In this document: piece after piece, positions 25,252 to 34,836 of the stretch
Position numbering within the stretch: position 1 is the first letter of the stretch
Layout: every line of letters begins with the position of its first letter
Assembly: GCA_025463055.1 (NCBI GenBank)
Contig: JAOAPV010000027.1
Coordinates: 1-64,000, forward strand
Reading direction: 5' to 3'
DNA from: Candidatus Acidiferrum typicum
Lineage (GTDB): Bacteria; Acidobacteriota; Terriglobia; Acidiferrales; UBA7541
Length of the DNA stretch: 64,000 bases
Translations under genes and position numbers: made by a program
The notes under the pieces: generated by a model
Databases searched by the model: none
Told to the model about the DNA's origin: nothing
What the model saw: only the letters and a program-made list of their open reading frames with translations

Positions 25252-25513
25252 AGCCTCAGACATAACTTGAACCTGCCGCATGTCTGTGTGCACAAGCGAC
25301 ACGCTTTGTTTGGCATCCCACAAACGCACCGTACAGCTTTCGACGCAGCGCTCGCCTGGACCAAAACTGACCCATAGGGCAATAGCAATTCCATTCCTCA
25401 AAATTTAGTTTAAGTGTGCAGTCGGGACAAGACGTAGCAGCAAATCTGTGACCCCGGTCTACCCCCCTCGGTTCGGTCTCAGGGCTGTTCGGATCCCGTT
25501 AGGAAAGCAAACG

Positions 25514-27250
25514 ATGAGACCAGATCAAAGGGTAAGGGTGTATCTGCGCGCGTTGTTCCTGGTTACAATTTTTTTCTCAAGCGCGCGTTCGGCCACCGCG
25601 TCAACGGAGACTCTTCTAACAACCCAGACACCGCAGTTTGTCAACGCGAGTGATGGATCAAGCACTAATTATGAGCTCGGCGCGAAATTCACGAGCGCGG
25701 TCGCGGGCCATATCACCGCGATTCGCTTTTGGAAGGCGAGTCGAGAAACCGGCACGCATGTGGGCCACGTCTGGAACGCGTCGGGGCAACTACTGGTTTC
25801 AGTCGCGTTCTCAAACGAAACGTCTTCGGGATGGCAGCAGCAATCCCTGGCTACTCCCTTAGCGGTGAATGCGAACACGGTTTACGTTGTAACGGTAAAT
25901 ACGGGAAATACCTATTATGTCGATACGCACAACGGCTTTGCCGCCAAAGTCTTGAACCGTGATCTTAGCAGTGTCGTCGGGAATAATGGTGTATATGGGC
26001 CCGCAGGTCGGTTCCCCACCTCAAGTTGGCAAGCGTCGAACTACTTTCGCGACGTGGTCTTCAGCCCGAAAGTTTCCGCAGGTTTAACGTCGGCTCCTGC
26101 GAGCTTGAATCTTGGGAACGTGAATGTTGGTAGCAGCATTTCTCAGACGCTTACGCTTACTAACAACGCGAGCAGTACAGTGACGATTTCGAAAGTGGCC
26201 CCGACGGGGACTGGGCTAACCGTGAGCGGTATCAGCGTTCCCTTTAGTTTGGTTGCTGGCAAACAAGTTTCGCTCAAAGTGACCTTCACTCCGCCCTCCA
26301 TGGGCACAATTAATGGAAGCGTGGTAGTGAGCAGCAATGCTAGTAATCCCAGTCTGACCGTCGCGCTAAGGGGTGTGGGAATGCAGCCGCAGATTTCTGC
26401 ATTGCCCACGAGCGTCAACTTTGGTCCGGTCGCCGTCGGTGTATCGAACACTCAGACTCTTACAATCAAGAATTCGGGAAATGCCAACTTAACTATTTCA
26501 CGGGAAACAATCGCTGGGAGTGGATTCGGTATTACCGGACCTACTCTACCCGCCACGCTCACTCCGGGACAATCCCTTGCGTTCAACGTGCGCTTTTCCC
26601 CAGCAACTGCTTCTAGCACCACCGGGACAGTGAGCATCGCCACCAATGCACCCCATTCGCCGCTTGTTGTGGCCCTGAGCGGCACTGGTGTCAAGCAGAG
26701 CCTGCAATTGTCAGCCAATCCTTCGGCATTAGCCTATGGGAGCGTCACGCAAGGCAGCAGCAGCAAGCGTTCCGTTACTCTCACAAACATCGGGAACTCA
26801 TCTGTGAGTGTGTCGCAGCTCACCCCGACGGGAACCTATTTCAGCATCAGCGGGCTGAACATGCCGGTAAGCCTGGCACCTGGGCAAACCGCCACTTTCA
26901 GCGTGGCTTTCGCTCCCACTACTGCGGGCAGTGTCAGTGGCAGCGTGTCCGTCGCAAGCACAGCCAGCAATTCACCATTGTCCATACCACTTTCTGGCGC
27001 CGGAGTTGCCGCGCGCAAAGCCACGCTAAGCTGGACGCCGAGCACGTCCCCTGTCTCGGGCTACAATGTCTACCGAGGTACGCAGAAAGGTGGCCCGTAT
27101 ACAAAGGAAACGTCTTCGCTTGTTCCCGGGTCGACCTACACTGATCTCGGGGTTCAGGCTGGTCTGACCTACTACTATGTGGTCGCGTCCGTGCAATCGA
27201 ACGGCGTTGAAAGCGTCTACTCATCCGAAGTGTCGGCAACGATACCGTAA
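25514..27250 (+). CDS. Secreted multidomain protein: DUF4082, ASH/choice-of-anchor-D repeats, FN3
   Basis: A 578-aa protein with a signal peptide ([17 protein letters not shown]). Domain order: DUF4082 (about 35-190; [29 protein letters not shown]), three immunoglobulin-like choice-of-anchor-D repeats of about 100 residues with recurring [42 protein letters not shown] and [20 protein letters not shown], then a C-terminal fibronectin type III domain ([19 protein letters not shown]). These folds usually bind polysaccharide or protein partners at the cell surface. No catalytic domain is seen. AGGAAAG precedes ATG 25514. The frame is open from 25448. It appears monocistronic. Confidence 0.85.
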   Translation: MRPDQRVRVYLRALFLVTIFFSSARSATASTETLLTTQTPQFVNASDGSSTNYELGAKFTSAVAGHITAIRFWKASRETGTHVGHVWNASGQLLVSVAFSNETSSGWQQQSLATPLAVNANTVYVVTVNTGNTYYVDTHNGFAAKVLNRDLSSVVGNNGVYGPAGRFPTSSWQASNYFRDVVFSPKVSAGLTSAPASLNLGNVNVGSSISQTLTLTNNASSTVTISKVAPTGTGLTVSGISVPFSLVAGKQVSLKVTFTPPSMGTINGSVVVSSNASNPSLTVALRGVGMQPQISALPTSVNFGPVAVGVSNTQTLTIKNSGNANLTISRETIAGSGFGITGPTLPATLTPGQSLAFNVRFSPATASSTTGTVSIATNAPHSPLVVALSGTGVKQSLQLSANPSALAYGSVTQGSSSKRSVTLTNIGNSSVSVSQLTPTGTYFSISGLNMPVSLAPGQTATFSVAFAPTTAGSVSGSVSVASTASNSPLSIPLSGAGVAARKATLSWTPSTSPVSGYNVYRGTQKGGPYTKETSSLVPGSTYTDLGVQAGLTYYYVVASVQSNGVESVYSSEVSATIP

Positions 27251-27402
27251 GCTCGTTCGAGCGTTTTGGGCCGGGTGCGGCACGCTCGCACCCACCCATT
27301 CCCCACGCCCTCTATTTAGCATTTGGTTGGTCACGGCCGGCCCGCTACGTTTGTCTCTCTTCGTCGACTCCAAAGCTGTTCTTCCGCTATTCTTCCAATC
27401 CT

Positions 27403-28686
27403 ATGCATGATTTGAGTTATTTCCGTGAGCATCTGGATGTCTTTGCCGACATGGCGAAGAAGCGCGGGGTCGTCCTGGATCTCGAAGGATTCCGCGCGCT
27501 GGATAAGGAACGGCGGGAACTGATTACCGCGACCGAGCAACTCAAGGCGCAGCGCAACAAAGCTAGCGACGAAATTGCCCGCCTGAAAAAAGCAAAAGAA
27601 AACGCTGACGCCTTGCTCGCCGAAATGAAACAAGTTTCGGATCGCATCAAATCCGCCGATGAGCGCACCTCACAACTAGATGCCAGGCAGCGCGAACTGC
27701 TCCTGACCATTCCCAATGTGCCGCACGCAAGCGTCCCGGTCGGACACAGTGCCGCTGAAAATGTCGAAGTCCGCTGCTGGGGAACTCCGCCCAAGTTCGA
27801 TTTCACCCCGAAACCGCATTGGGAAGTGGGTGAACGCGCGGGAATTCTCGATCTCGGCGCCGCAACAAAAATTACGGGGGCGCGCTTTGCCATATACAAA
27901 GGTTGGGGAGCGCGTCTAGAGCGCGCGCTGGCGAATTTCTTTCTCGATGTGCACACGCGCGAGCATGGCTATACCGAGATCCTTCCCCCTTTCCTCGTCA
28001 ACAGCGCCTCATTGCTCGCCGCCGGCCAATTGCCAAAATTTGCCGCCGACCTCTTCAAGGTCCAGGACACCGATTTCTGGCTAACGCCCACCAGCGAAGT
28101 CGAGCTCCACAATCTTTATCGCGACGAAACGCTCCCCGAAGACAAATTGCCAATCAACGTGACTGCGTGGACCGCCTGCTTCCGCTCCGAAGCGGGCGCA
28201 GCCGGCAAGGACACGCGTGGAATCTTGCGTCAGCACCAGTTCCAAAAGGTCGAGCTATTCAAGTTCACGCAGCCTGAGAAAAGCTACGAAGAGCATGAAT
28301 CGCTGACACGAAATGCGGAATCATTGCTCCAGAAACTCGGTCTACATTACCGGACGATGCTTCTGTGCACCGGCGATATGGGCTTTGCCTCGGCCAAAAC
28401 CTACGACATCGAGGTCTGGCTGCCCTCCAGCAACGAATTCCGCGAAATTTCCTCCTGCTCAAACTGCGAGGCGTTTCAAGCCCGGCGCGGCGGTATCCGG
28501 TTCAAGCCCAAGGGCGGCGGAAAGAGCGAGTTCGTGCACACGCTGAATGGATCGGGCTTGGCTGTCGGGCGCACCTGGATCGCCGTCGTTGAAAATTATC
28601 AGCAGGCCGACGGCTCAATTGTCATCCCAGACGTTTTGCGCCCATACATGGGCATCGACCGCATACCGCTTTTTAGTCCGACTTAA
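27403..28686 (+). CDS. serS: Seryl-tRNA synthetase
   Basis: A 427-aa class II synthetase that charges tRNA-Ser (and tRNA-Sec, relevant because selB is in this window). An N-terminal coiled-coil arm spans about residues 30-100 ([29 protein letters not shown]). Class II motif 2 appears as [27 protein letters not shown] and motif 3 near [19 protein letters not shown]. Length is normal. No Shine-Dalgarno is evident before the ATG. Confidence 0.96.
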   Translation: MHDLSYFREHLDVFADMAKKRGVVLDLEGFRALDKERRELITATEQLKAQRNKASDEIARLKKAKENADALLAEMKQVSDRIKSADERTSQLDARQRELLLTIPNVPHASVPVGHSAAENVEVRCWGTPPKFDFTPKPHWEVGERAGILDLGAATKITGARFAIYKGWGARLERALANFFLDVHTREHGYTEILPPFLVNSASLLAAGQLPKFAADLFKVQDTDFWLTPTSEVELHNLYRDETLPEDKLPINVTAWTACFRSEAGAAGKDTRGILRQHQFQKVELFKFTQPEKSYEEHESLTRNAESLLQKLGLHYRTMLLCTGDMGFASAKTYDIEVWLPSSNEFREISSCSNCEAFQARRGGIRFKPKGGGKSEFVHTLNGSGLAVGRTWIAVVENYQQADGSIVIPDVLRPYMGIDRIPLFSPT

Positions 28687-28872
28687 GCTAGAATCGTCCG
28701 TTTGGCTGGCCAAATCCAAGAACCCGGCCAACCTTTCTCGTAACCGACAGATAACACATAGCTTATGGTCGAGCCGAGCCGTACGAAGCACCTCGGCGGA
28801 ATCGGTTTTTCAGTGCGCAAACTATTGAAATCAGAGGATTTCGTTTGACTCCGCCTTTTCCCCTTGCATACG

Positions 28873-29217
28873 ATGGAAACAGGGCCAACAACATCGAATG
28901 AGTTTTCTTCCCGGTTTATGCGATTTTTGATTTGGCTAGTGGTACTGTTCTGGACCGTGGCAATGTTGCGACGCGCTGTGTCCTGGATGCTGCGTGGCTT
29001 CTTGAGTTCGCCAACACGCGGCCAAAACGCGCCCGCTAACCAGCAGCAACCAGTCACCAGTTCGCGGCGGCTAGTGCGCGATCCGGTCTGCGGCGTGCAT
29101 ATCGCGGAGAATCGAGCGATTCCACTGCGCGTTGGAGCCGAAGTCGTGCATTTCTGCTCGGTGGCGTGCCGCGATCAATACGCCGGCAACGAACAGAAGT
29201 TCGCGGCCAACGGCTGA
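28873..29217 (+). CDS. Small membrane-anchored protein with TRASH/YHS-like cysteine motif
   Basis: About 114 aa from ATG 28873 (a TTG three codons earlier is possible). One N-terminal transmembrane helix (FLIWLVVLFWTVAMLRRAV) is followed by a linker and a C-terminal module DPVCGVHIAENRAIPLRVGAEVVHFCSVACRDQY. The Cys plus CxxxC spacing resembles the YHS/TRASH metal-binding motifs found with heavy-metal transporters. The metal is unknown. It lies between serS and gdhA with its own short intergenic regions. Confidence 0.72.
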   Translation: METGPTTSNEFSSRFMRFLIWLVVLFWTVAMLRRAVSWMLRGFLSSPTRGQNAPANQQQPVTSSRRLVRDPVCGVHIAENRAIPLRVGAEVVHFCSVACRDQYAGNEQKFAANG

Positions 29218-29326
29218 AATCTGAGCTGCAACGCTTTTTGATTCGGGTAACCCAGAAAAGTAAGGCAACAGAAGCACAGGCGAGCGGACCTGCGTCGCGC
29301 CGCCTTAAACGAAAGGACCGAAGCCC

Positions 29327-30628
29327 ATGGCCACGGTCGCAAAGCCAACAATCGCACCGATGATCCCGCGCATTGCGCCGCGGGAGGACTTAAATCCGTT
29401 CCGCATTGCGCAGATTCAATTCGACATGGCCGCCGAGTTCCTCAAGTTAGATCCGGGCCTGCGTCAGATATTGCGCACTCCGAAGCGCATCCTCGAAGTC
29501 TCTCTGCCCACCAAGATGGACAACGGCCAGGTGAAAGTCCTGACCGGATATCGCGTCCAGCACAACGTCGCGCGCGGCCCGGGCAAGGGAGGCATTCGCT
29601 TTCATCCCAACGTAACGGTCGATGAAGTGAAAGCGCTCGCTGCATGGATGACCTGGAAGACCGCGCTTGTTAACGTGCCGTTTGGCGGAGCGAAGGGTGG
29701 CGTCATCTGTGACCCCAAGCGTATGTCCAAGAGCGAGCTCGAACGCATGACCCGCCGTTTCGCTAGCGAGATCCTCCCGCTAATCGGTCCTGACCAGGAT
29801 ATTCCCGCGCCCGACGTGTACACGGACGCGCAAACCATGGCCTGGATCATGGACACGTACTCCATGATGGTGGGCCACACCGTCCCCGGAGTGGTTACCG
29901 GCAAGCCGATTTCTGTGGGCGGTTCAGTCGGGCGCGCCGAAGCGACTGCTCGTGGCTTGGTCTTCGTGGTCGAAGAAGCTTGCAAGCTGAAGAAGATTTC
30001 CCTGCGCGGTGCTACCGTCGCCATTCAGGGCTTCGGCAACGCCGGCGCTACTGCGGCGCGCCTCTTCGTCGAAAAGAAAGCAAAGATCATTGCCCTCAGC
30101 GACACGCGTGGCGGCGTCACAAATTCGCGCGGCATCGACCCCATCAAAGCCATCCGTTACAAGGAGCGTTCCGGCACCGTTGTAGGCATGCCCGGAGCCT
30201 CGCGCATCTCCAACGAAGACTTGCTTACTATGAAGTGCGACATTCTCGTCCCCTCCGCACTCGAAAACGTGATCACCTTGAACAACGCGGAAGCCATTAA
30301 GGCCCGCATCGTCGCGGAAGCCGCCAATGGCCCGACCACGCCGCATGCCGACGAGATTCTTGCCCGGCGCGGCATCACCGTCCTTCCAGACATCTTGGCC
30401 AACGCCGGCGGTGTCACGGTCAGCTATTTCGAGTGGGTGCAGAACCAGGAAGGTCTGCTCTGGGACACCGAAGAGGTCAACCAGCGCCTGCAGCGCATCA
30501 TGGTCCGCTCGTTCCATGAAATGGTGGACACCATGCGCAAGCATCACGTTCCTCCGCGCGCCGGCGCTATGATTCTCGCCGTCAGTCGCGTCGCGGAAGC
30601 CACCCTCGTCCGCGGATTGTTCCCGTAG
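29327..30628 (+). CDS. Glutamate dehydrogenase (Glu/Leu/Phe/Val family)
   Basis: A 433-aa oxidoreductase interconverting glutamate and 2-oxoglutarate plus ammonia. The catalytic region includes GPGKGGIRFHPNVTVDEVKALAAWMTWKTALVNVPFGGAKGG (about 86-127), containing the substrate-binding lysines. PAPDVYTDAQTMAW follows, and the nucleotide-binding Rossmann motif is VAIQGFGNAGATAARLF (about 229-245). The wording and length match the hexameric class of bacterial GdhA/GudB. NAD versus NADP preference was not assigned. Confidence 0.95.
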   Translation: MATVAKPTIAPMIPRIAPREDLNPFRIAQIQFDMAAEFLKLDPGLRQILRTPKRILEVSLPTKMDNGQVKVLTGYRVQHNVARGPGKGGIRFHPNVTVDEVKALAAWMTWKTALVNVPFGGAKGGVICDPKRMSKSELERMTRRFASEILPLIGPDQDIPAPDVYTDAQTMAWIMDTYSMMVGHTVPGVVTGKPISVGGSVGRAEATARGLVFVVEEACKLKKISLRGATVAIQGFGNAGATAARLFVEKKAKIIALSDTRGGVTNSRGIDPIKAIRYKERSGTVVGMPGASRISNEDLLTMKCDILVPSALENVITLNNAEAIKARIVAEAANGPTTPHADEILARRGITVLPDILANAGGVTVSYFEWVQNQEGLLWDTEEVNQRLQRIMVRSFHEMVDTMRKHHVPPRAGAMILAVSRVAEATLVRGLFP

Positions 30629-30718
30629 GCGATAGCTGTCCGCGAAAATCATCCACGCGGCGATTTTCTTCAAATTTTTTCTTGCGCTCAAACTAAAAAC
30701 ATGCGTACATTCGCATTT

Positions 30719-30752
30719 GCCGGTCCGCCTCTTCGGGCGTACCGGCACTTTT
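30719..30752 (+). terminator. Probable terminator after glutamate dehydrogenase
   Basis: GCCGGT-CGCC and GGCG-ACCGGC arms with one internal mismatch and a short loop are followed by a weak T stretch (CTTTTC). It lies about 90 bp after the gdh stop. The weak tail limits confidence. Confidence 0.55.
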
Positions 30753-30848
30753 CACTTAGTGGAGCGAAGACTGCGGTAATTGTAGCGATGCTTAGAGTTC
30801 GGTGCACCCAGATGGAAATTCGGGTTACGAGGCGCAAAGCACGACAAG

Positions 30849-31736
30849 ATGGCCAATCACAATAATCATTTCAATCCTACTCCTCCAATTCTTCTCAGCA
30901 TCGCGGGGTTCGACCCTTCCTGCGGCGCCGGCACCGCGGCAGACTTGAAGACCTTTGCCGCGCACGGATGCTACGGCGTGGCGGCGATCACCTCCCTGAC
31001 TGTGCAGAACACGCAAGGCGTGGAAGAAGTGCAGAATACGCCGAGCGCGCTGCTGCGCGCACAGCTGGATGTCCTTGCTAAAGACTGCGAGATTGTCGGC
31101 GTAAAAATCGGCATGCTAGGGAATCGAGGCAATGCCGTGGCTGTTGCCGAATTTCTGGACTCCAATAAGTTTCTTCACGTCGTCCACGATCCGGTCATGA
31201 AGTCATCGACCGGAACGGAATTGCTGGACGCCGCGGGAATCAAATATATCTCTGCTGAGATGCTGAAGCGTTCGAGCGTCATCACGCCCAACGTGCCCGA
31301 GGCCGAAATCCTCACTGGCTTGACCATCAAGGACACTGGCGACATGGAAGCCGCCGCGCGAAAAATTGTGGAGATGGGCGCTCGCGCCGTCATCGTCAAG
31401 GGCGGCCACATGGATAAAGCCGTCGACATCTTGTTCGACGGCAATGACATGATGCCCCTCGCCGGAGACAAGGGTAAGGAAGAAGTTCTGCACGGCACTG
31501 GCTGCACCTTCGCCAGCGCAATCGCCGCTCACCTTTCCGCCGGGCGATCCCTGTTCGAAGCTGCCACCCTCGCCAAAGCCTACGTCACAAAAGCCATTGA
31601 GAAGGGCTACGCGGTCGGCAAAGGCCGAATCCCCCTCGACCACTTCTATCGGCACAAGATCGAGCCGCCCGCTCGTGGCCTGCACGAAGTCCCACAGCAC
31701 GGTATGCATCCCGCTGCCGAACCCGCCACCCATTAA
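30849..31736 (+). CDS. thiD: Hydroxymethylpyrimidine/phosphomethylpyrimidine kinase
   Basis: A 295-aa ribokinase-fold kinase that phosphorylates HMP and HMP-P in thiamine biosynthesis. Motifs are ILLSIAGFDPSCGAGTAADLKTFAAHGCYG (residues about 14-43), VHDPVMKSSTGTELL and the anion-hole and base region HGTGCTFASAIAAHL (about 217-231). A basic, proline-rich tail of about 25 residues follows the domain. No TPP riboswitch core is visible upstream and no other thi gene is in the window. Confidence 0.94.
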   Translation: MANHNNHFNPTPPILLSIAGFDPSCGAGTAADLKTFAAHGCYGVAAITSLTVQNTQGVEEVQNTPSALLRAQLDVLAKDCEIVGVKIGMLGNRGNAVAVAEFLDSNKFLHVVHDPVMKSSTGTELLDAAGIKYISAEMLKRSSVITPNVPEAEILTGLTIKDTGDMEAAARKIVEMGARAVIVKGGHMDKAVDILFDGNDMMPLAGDKGKEEVLHGTGCTFASAIAAHLSAGRSLFEAATLAKAYVTKAIEKGYAVGKGRIPLDHFYRHKIEPPARGLHEVPQHGMHPAAEPATH

Positions 31737-31749
31737 TTTCATCCACTGG

Positions 31750-31803
31750 GGAAACCGCCTCTGCGAACCTCTGCGCTCTCCGGGTCTCTGCGTTAGATTT
31801 TTT
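31750..31803. repeat. Short imperfect CTCTGCG-type repeats
   Basis: Three CTCTGCG units (CCTCTGCGAAC, CTCTGCGCTCTC, TCTCTGCGTTAG) lie between thiD and pyrC, followed by ATTTTTTCTTTG. It has the look of a decayed dispersed repeat. It may also help end the convergent transcripts. Confidence 0.4.
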
Positions 31804-31823
31804 CTTTGAATTCCGAGTAATGA

Positions 31824-33095
31824 TTAGGTCTTGTGGACGAAGCGGCCGGCGACGATAGTCGCCACCGGACCGCCCTTGAAGCTGCGTTGGTCAAAAGGAG
31901 AGTTGCGCGACTTGCTCTCGTATTCCGCAGCCTGGAAGTTCCACGGTCGATCGAGTGAAAAAATGGTGACGTCGGCGGGCCTTCCGGCCGCAATTGTGCG
32001 CTCAAGACCGAGTACCCGCGCTGGTCCAGAGGTGAAGAGCTCCACCATTCGCATCAGCGGAACGCGTCCGGTGTGAACGAGTTGTTCCAGCGCAAGGCTC
32101 AGCGCCGTCTCAAAGCCGGTGATACCAAAAGGCGCGCGGTCAAACTCTACATCCTTCAGCGCCGGCTCGTGCGGCGCGTGGTCCGTGGCAATCGCGTCCA
32201 CTGTGCCATCCGCCAGACCCGCAAGTAGCGCCTCGCGATCCTCCCGCGCGGCCAGCGGCGGATTCATCTTGTAGCGCGAATCGTACTGCACATCTTCATC
32301 AATCAGCGTGAAGTGGTGTGGCGTAACTTCGCAACTGACGCGCAACCCGCGTTGCTTCGCCGAGCGCACCTGTTCGAGCGATCCTTTCGCCGACAAATGC
32401 GCAATGTGCAGCCGCGCGCCGGTCAGCTCGGCAAGCTGGACATCCCGAGCCACGCAGACGGATTCCGCCGCGGCAGGCATACCGGCTAAGCCCAGGCGCG
32501 TGGACGTCACCCCTTCCCGCATCACCGCCCCGGCGGCCAGTGAAACGTCCTCGGCATGCTCGATCACTGGAATATCCAGCGATCGGCAGTAGTCCATCAC
32601 TTGCCGCGCAAGTTTGGCGGTGGCGATCGGTTTTCCGTCATCGCTGACCGCCACAATCCCCGCCTGCTTCATCGCCGCAATTTCCGCGATCCCTTCGCCT
32701 TTGCTGCCCACGCTCGCTGCTCCAATGGGCCAGACCCGCACGCTGCCGGAGGTCTTTGCGCGATCAAGGATAAATCCCGTGACGCTCGCACTATCGTTCA
32801 CCGGTTTAGTGTTTGGCATGCAACAAACCGCCGTGAATCCGCCCCGAGCTGCAGCCCGCGTTCCGCTTTCAATCGTCTCAGACGACTCCTGCCCCGGCTC
32901 ACGGAGATGTGCGTGAAGATCTATGAACCCGGGAGCGACGACCAATCCACTGGCGTCAAAGACCTCGAACCCGTTGCTAGAAATCTTCCCTGGCTGCGCG
33001 ATCTCAACAATCTTCTCGTTGTCCAGCAAGAGGTCCATCGAGGCATCGGTATTCCGCGCCGGATCGACAACTCGTCCGTTCTTAACGAGAAGCAT
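31824..33095 (-). CDS. pyrC: Dihydroorotase, type I
   Basis: A 423-aa zinc amidohydrolase catalysing the third step of UMP synthesis. The metal-binding DLHAHLREPGQE is at about 59-70, with further histidines in VIEHAEDVS, LHIAHLSAKG and the catalytic Asp in AIATDHAPHEP. It belongs to the long, class I form that can associate with aspartate carbamoyltransferase. Its start overlaps the pyrB stop by 14 bp, so both are co-translated. Confidence 0.95.
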   Translation of the reverse strand: MLLVKNGRVVDPARNTDASMDLLLDNEKIVEIAQPGKISSNGFEVFDASGLVVAPGFIDLHAHLREPGQESSETIESGTRAAARGGFTAVCCMPNTKPVNDSASVTGFILDRAKTSGSVRVWPIGAASVGSKGEGIAEIAAMKQAGIVAVSDDGKPIATAKLARQVMDYCRSLDIPVIEHAEDVSLAAGAVMREGVTSTRLGLAGMPAAAESVCVARDVQLAELTGARLHIAHLSAKGSLEQVRSAKQRGLRVSCEVTPHHFTLIDEDVQYDSRYKMNPPLAAREDREALLAGLADGTVDAIATDHAPHEPALKDVEFDRAPFGITGFETALSLALEQLVHTGRVPLMRMVELFTSGPARVLGLERTIAAGRPADVTIFSLDRPWNFQAAEYESKSRNSPFDQRSFKGGPVATIVAGRFVHKT

Positions 33096-34113
33096 GCGAG
33101 GGGTCCTTTACGTCGGTAGCGCGGCGATTTCGTGGCTGCTGGACATCATTCACTGGGTGCGATCCTTCTTCGTTATGGCCGGCACTCAACAAAAAAAGCA
33201 GAGCCATGCGCACCGCAATGCCGTTGGTAACTTGATCGAGCACGCACGATTGCGGTCCATCCGCGACTTCCGGAGAAATCTCGACGCCACGATTCATCGG
33301 TCCCGGGTGCAGCACGACCGCATCCGGTTTCGCCCGCAGCAGGCGCTCGCGATTTAATTGGTACAGCAAAATATAATCACTAGCCGAGAGCGCCGGCTCG
33401 TGTAGCCGCTCCGTTTGCACCCGCAACACAACTACGACATCCGCGTCCTCCAGCGCTTCTTCAACTTGGAATACCCGCCGGATCGATGCACGCGGAGCGA
33501 TCTGCTCCAGCTCGCGAGGCACCCACATCGCTGGGCCGCAAAGCGTAAACCGGCAGCCGAATTTTCCAAGCATATGAATATTCGACCGCGCCACGCGACT
33601 ATGCTGGATATCTCCCAGGATCGTCACATTTAGATTGTCGATCCGACCCTTCCGGTCCCGGATTGTCAGCGCATCCAGCAACCCTTGCGAAGGATGTTCG
33701 TGCGTGCCGTCACCGGCGTTGATTACCGGAATGTCCAAATGCCGCGCCACAAAGTCGGCCGCGCCCGAAGCTGCATGACGCATCACCAGGCAGTCCGGCT
33801 TCATGGCATCCAGCGTGTGCACCGTATCTAACAGAGACTCGCCCTTTTTCAGGCTCGATGCCTCCGCCTGCAGATTCATAGTGTCCGCGCCCAGCCGCGA
33901 GGCTGCGGTGCCAAAGCTGATGCGCGTCCGCGTCGAGCTTTCAAAAAACGCCAGCGCCACGGTCTTGCCGCGCAGCGTTGCTAGTTTTTTCAACGGATGC
34001 TTCTGGATTTCCTGGAACGGTTTGCTTTGGTCGAGAAGAAAAGTGAGTTCGTCCGCCGTAAGCGGCTCAAGTGCCAGCAGGTCACGAAACCGATGCGTCA
34101 CATTTTCACTCAA
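33082..34113 (-). CDS. pyrB: Aspartate carbamoyltransferase catalytic subunit
   Basis: A 343-aa transcarbamylase. The carbamoyl-phosphate loop FFESSTRTRISF is near 55-66, and GDGTHEHPSQGLLDALTI near 136-153 carries the second conserved set. An extra tail after MALLFLLSAG (HNEEGSHPVNDVQQPRNRRATDVKDPSHASR) contains the region overlapping pyrC. No pyrI regulatory subunit is present. It lies 41 bp after pyrR. Confidence 0.95.
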   Translation of the reverse strand: MSENVTHRFRDLLALEPLTADELTFLLDQSKPFQEIQKHPLKKLATLRGKTVALAFFESSTRTRISFGTAASRLGADTMNLQAEASSLKKGESLLDTVHTLDAMKPDCLVMRHAASGAADFVARHLDIPVINAGDGTHEHPSQGLLDALTIRDRKGRIDNLNVTILGDIQHSRVARSNIHMLGKFGCRFTLCGPAMWVPRELEQIAPRASIRRVFQVEEALEDADVVVVLRVQTERLHEPALSASDYILLYQLNRERLLRAKPDAVVLHPGPMNRGVEISPEVADGPQSCVLDQVTNGIAVRMALLFLLSAGHNEEGSHPVNDVQQPRNRRATDVKDPSHASR

Positions 34114-34154
34114 ATAGGGTCACAGGTCTCGATTTTATCCTAACAGCCAACAAA

Positions 34155-34706
34155 CTACCCGTCGACGCGGTCCACAAGCACTACGCGCTCTTCACTGTCG
34201 ATCTCGCGCAGCCGCACCTCGATAATCTCGCTATTGCTGGTCTGCACTACGCGCCCGGTAAACTGAGACTCGATTGGCATTTCGCGATGTCCTCGATCAA
34301 TCAGCACGCACAGCGACACCCGCTTCGGCCTGCCCAGATCAAAAAGTCCGTTCATTGCCGCCCGAATCGTGCGACCCGTATACAAAACATCGTCGACTAG
34401 CACCAAATCCATGTTGTCCACACCGAAAGGAATATCCGAAGACTGCAGCACCGCGTGCGAAGCCACCTTGGACAGGTCATCGCGGTATAGGGTGATGTCC
34501 AGAGTGCCGACCGGTACCTCTACCCCATCGATCCCGCGCATCGCGAACGCAATCCTTTCCGCCAGCGGCACCCCGCGCCGTCGAATGCCGATCAGTGCCA
34601 GATGCTTGGTCCCTCCGCTTTTTTCCACGATCTCGTGCGCCAGCCGCTGCAACGTGCGGTCAATTTCCGGCGCCGACATAAGCTGTGCTTTTTCAACGAT
34701 GCGCAT
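34155..34706 (-). CDS. pyrR: PyrR bifunctional regulator/uracil phosphoribosyltransferase
   Basis: A 183-aa protein with the type I PRTase fold; the PRPP-binding loop is DLVLVDDVLYTGRTIRAAMN at about 99-118. In Bacillus it binds a pyr mRNA leader and promotes termination when UMP is high. Here its own start codon lies only 9 nt after a -10-like TAGGAT, so there seems to be no leader for it to bind on this transcript. Its target could be elsewhere, or the enzyme activity may be its main role. Confidence 0.94.
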   Translation of the reverse strand: MRIVEKAQLMSAPEIDRTLQRLAHEIVEKSGGTKHLALIGIRRRGVPLAERIAFAMRGIDGVEVPVGTLDITLYRDDLSKVASHAVLQSSDIPFGVDNMDLVLVDDVLYTGRTIRAAMNGLFDLGRPKRVSLCVLIDRGHREMPIESQFTGRVVQTSNSEIIEVRLREIDSEERVVLVDRVDG

Positions 34707-34712
34707 GGTCGC

Positions 34713-34741
34713 GTAATCCTAGCACAAAGAAAAGATGTCAA
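34713..34741 (-). promoter_or_regulatory. Probable promoter of pyrRBC giving a leaderless or near-leaderless mRNA
   Basis: On the minus strand a perfect TTGACA (34736-34741) precedes TAGGATTAC. The TAGGAT hexamer ends 9 nt before the pyrR ATG, and no Shine-Dalgarno is present. With normal spacing, transcription would start at or within a few bases of the start codon. Confidence 0.5.
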
Positions 34742-34836
34742 CGCGGAGAGCGCAAGATCGCCTCGCTCCGCGCGGAAGGTAACAGCGCCGTAAAGCTCAC
34801 GTGGTAAACTGCCGCGCTGCAAAAACCGGAGACCCA

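Noticed and set aside
25168-25401. Minus-strand 77-codon open frame after uricase
   Set aside because: It overlaps the uricase gene, has no Shine-Dalgarno and shows no family features.
30629-30848. Possible TPP riboswitch before thiD
   Set aside because: The conserved CUGAGA and ACCUGAUCUGG-type blocks are not present.
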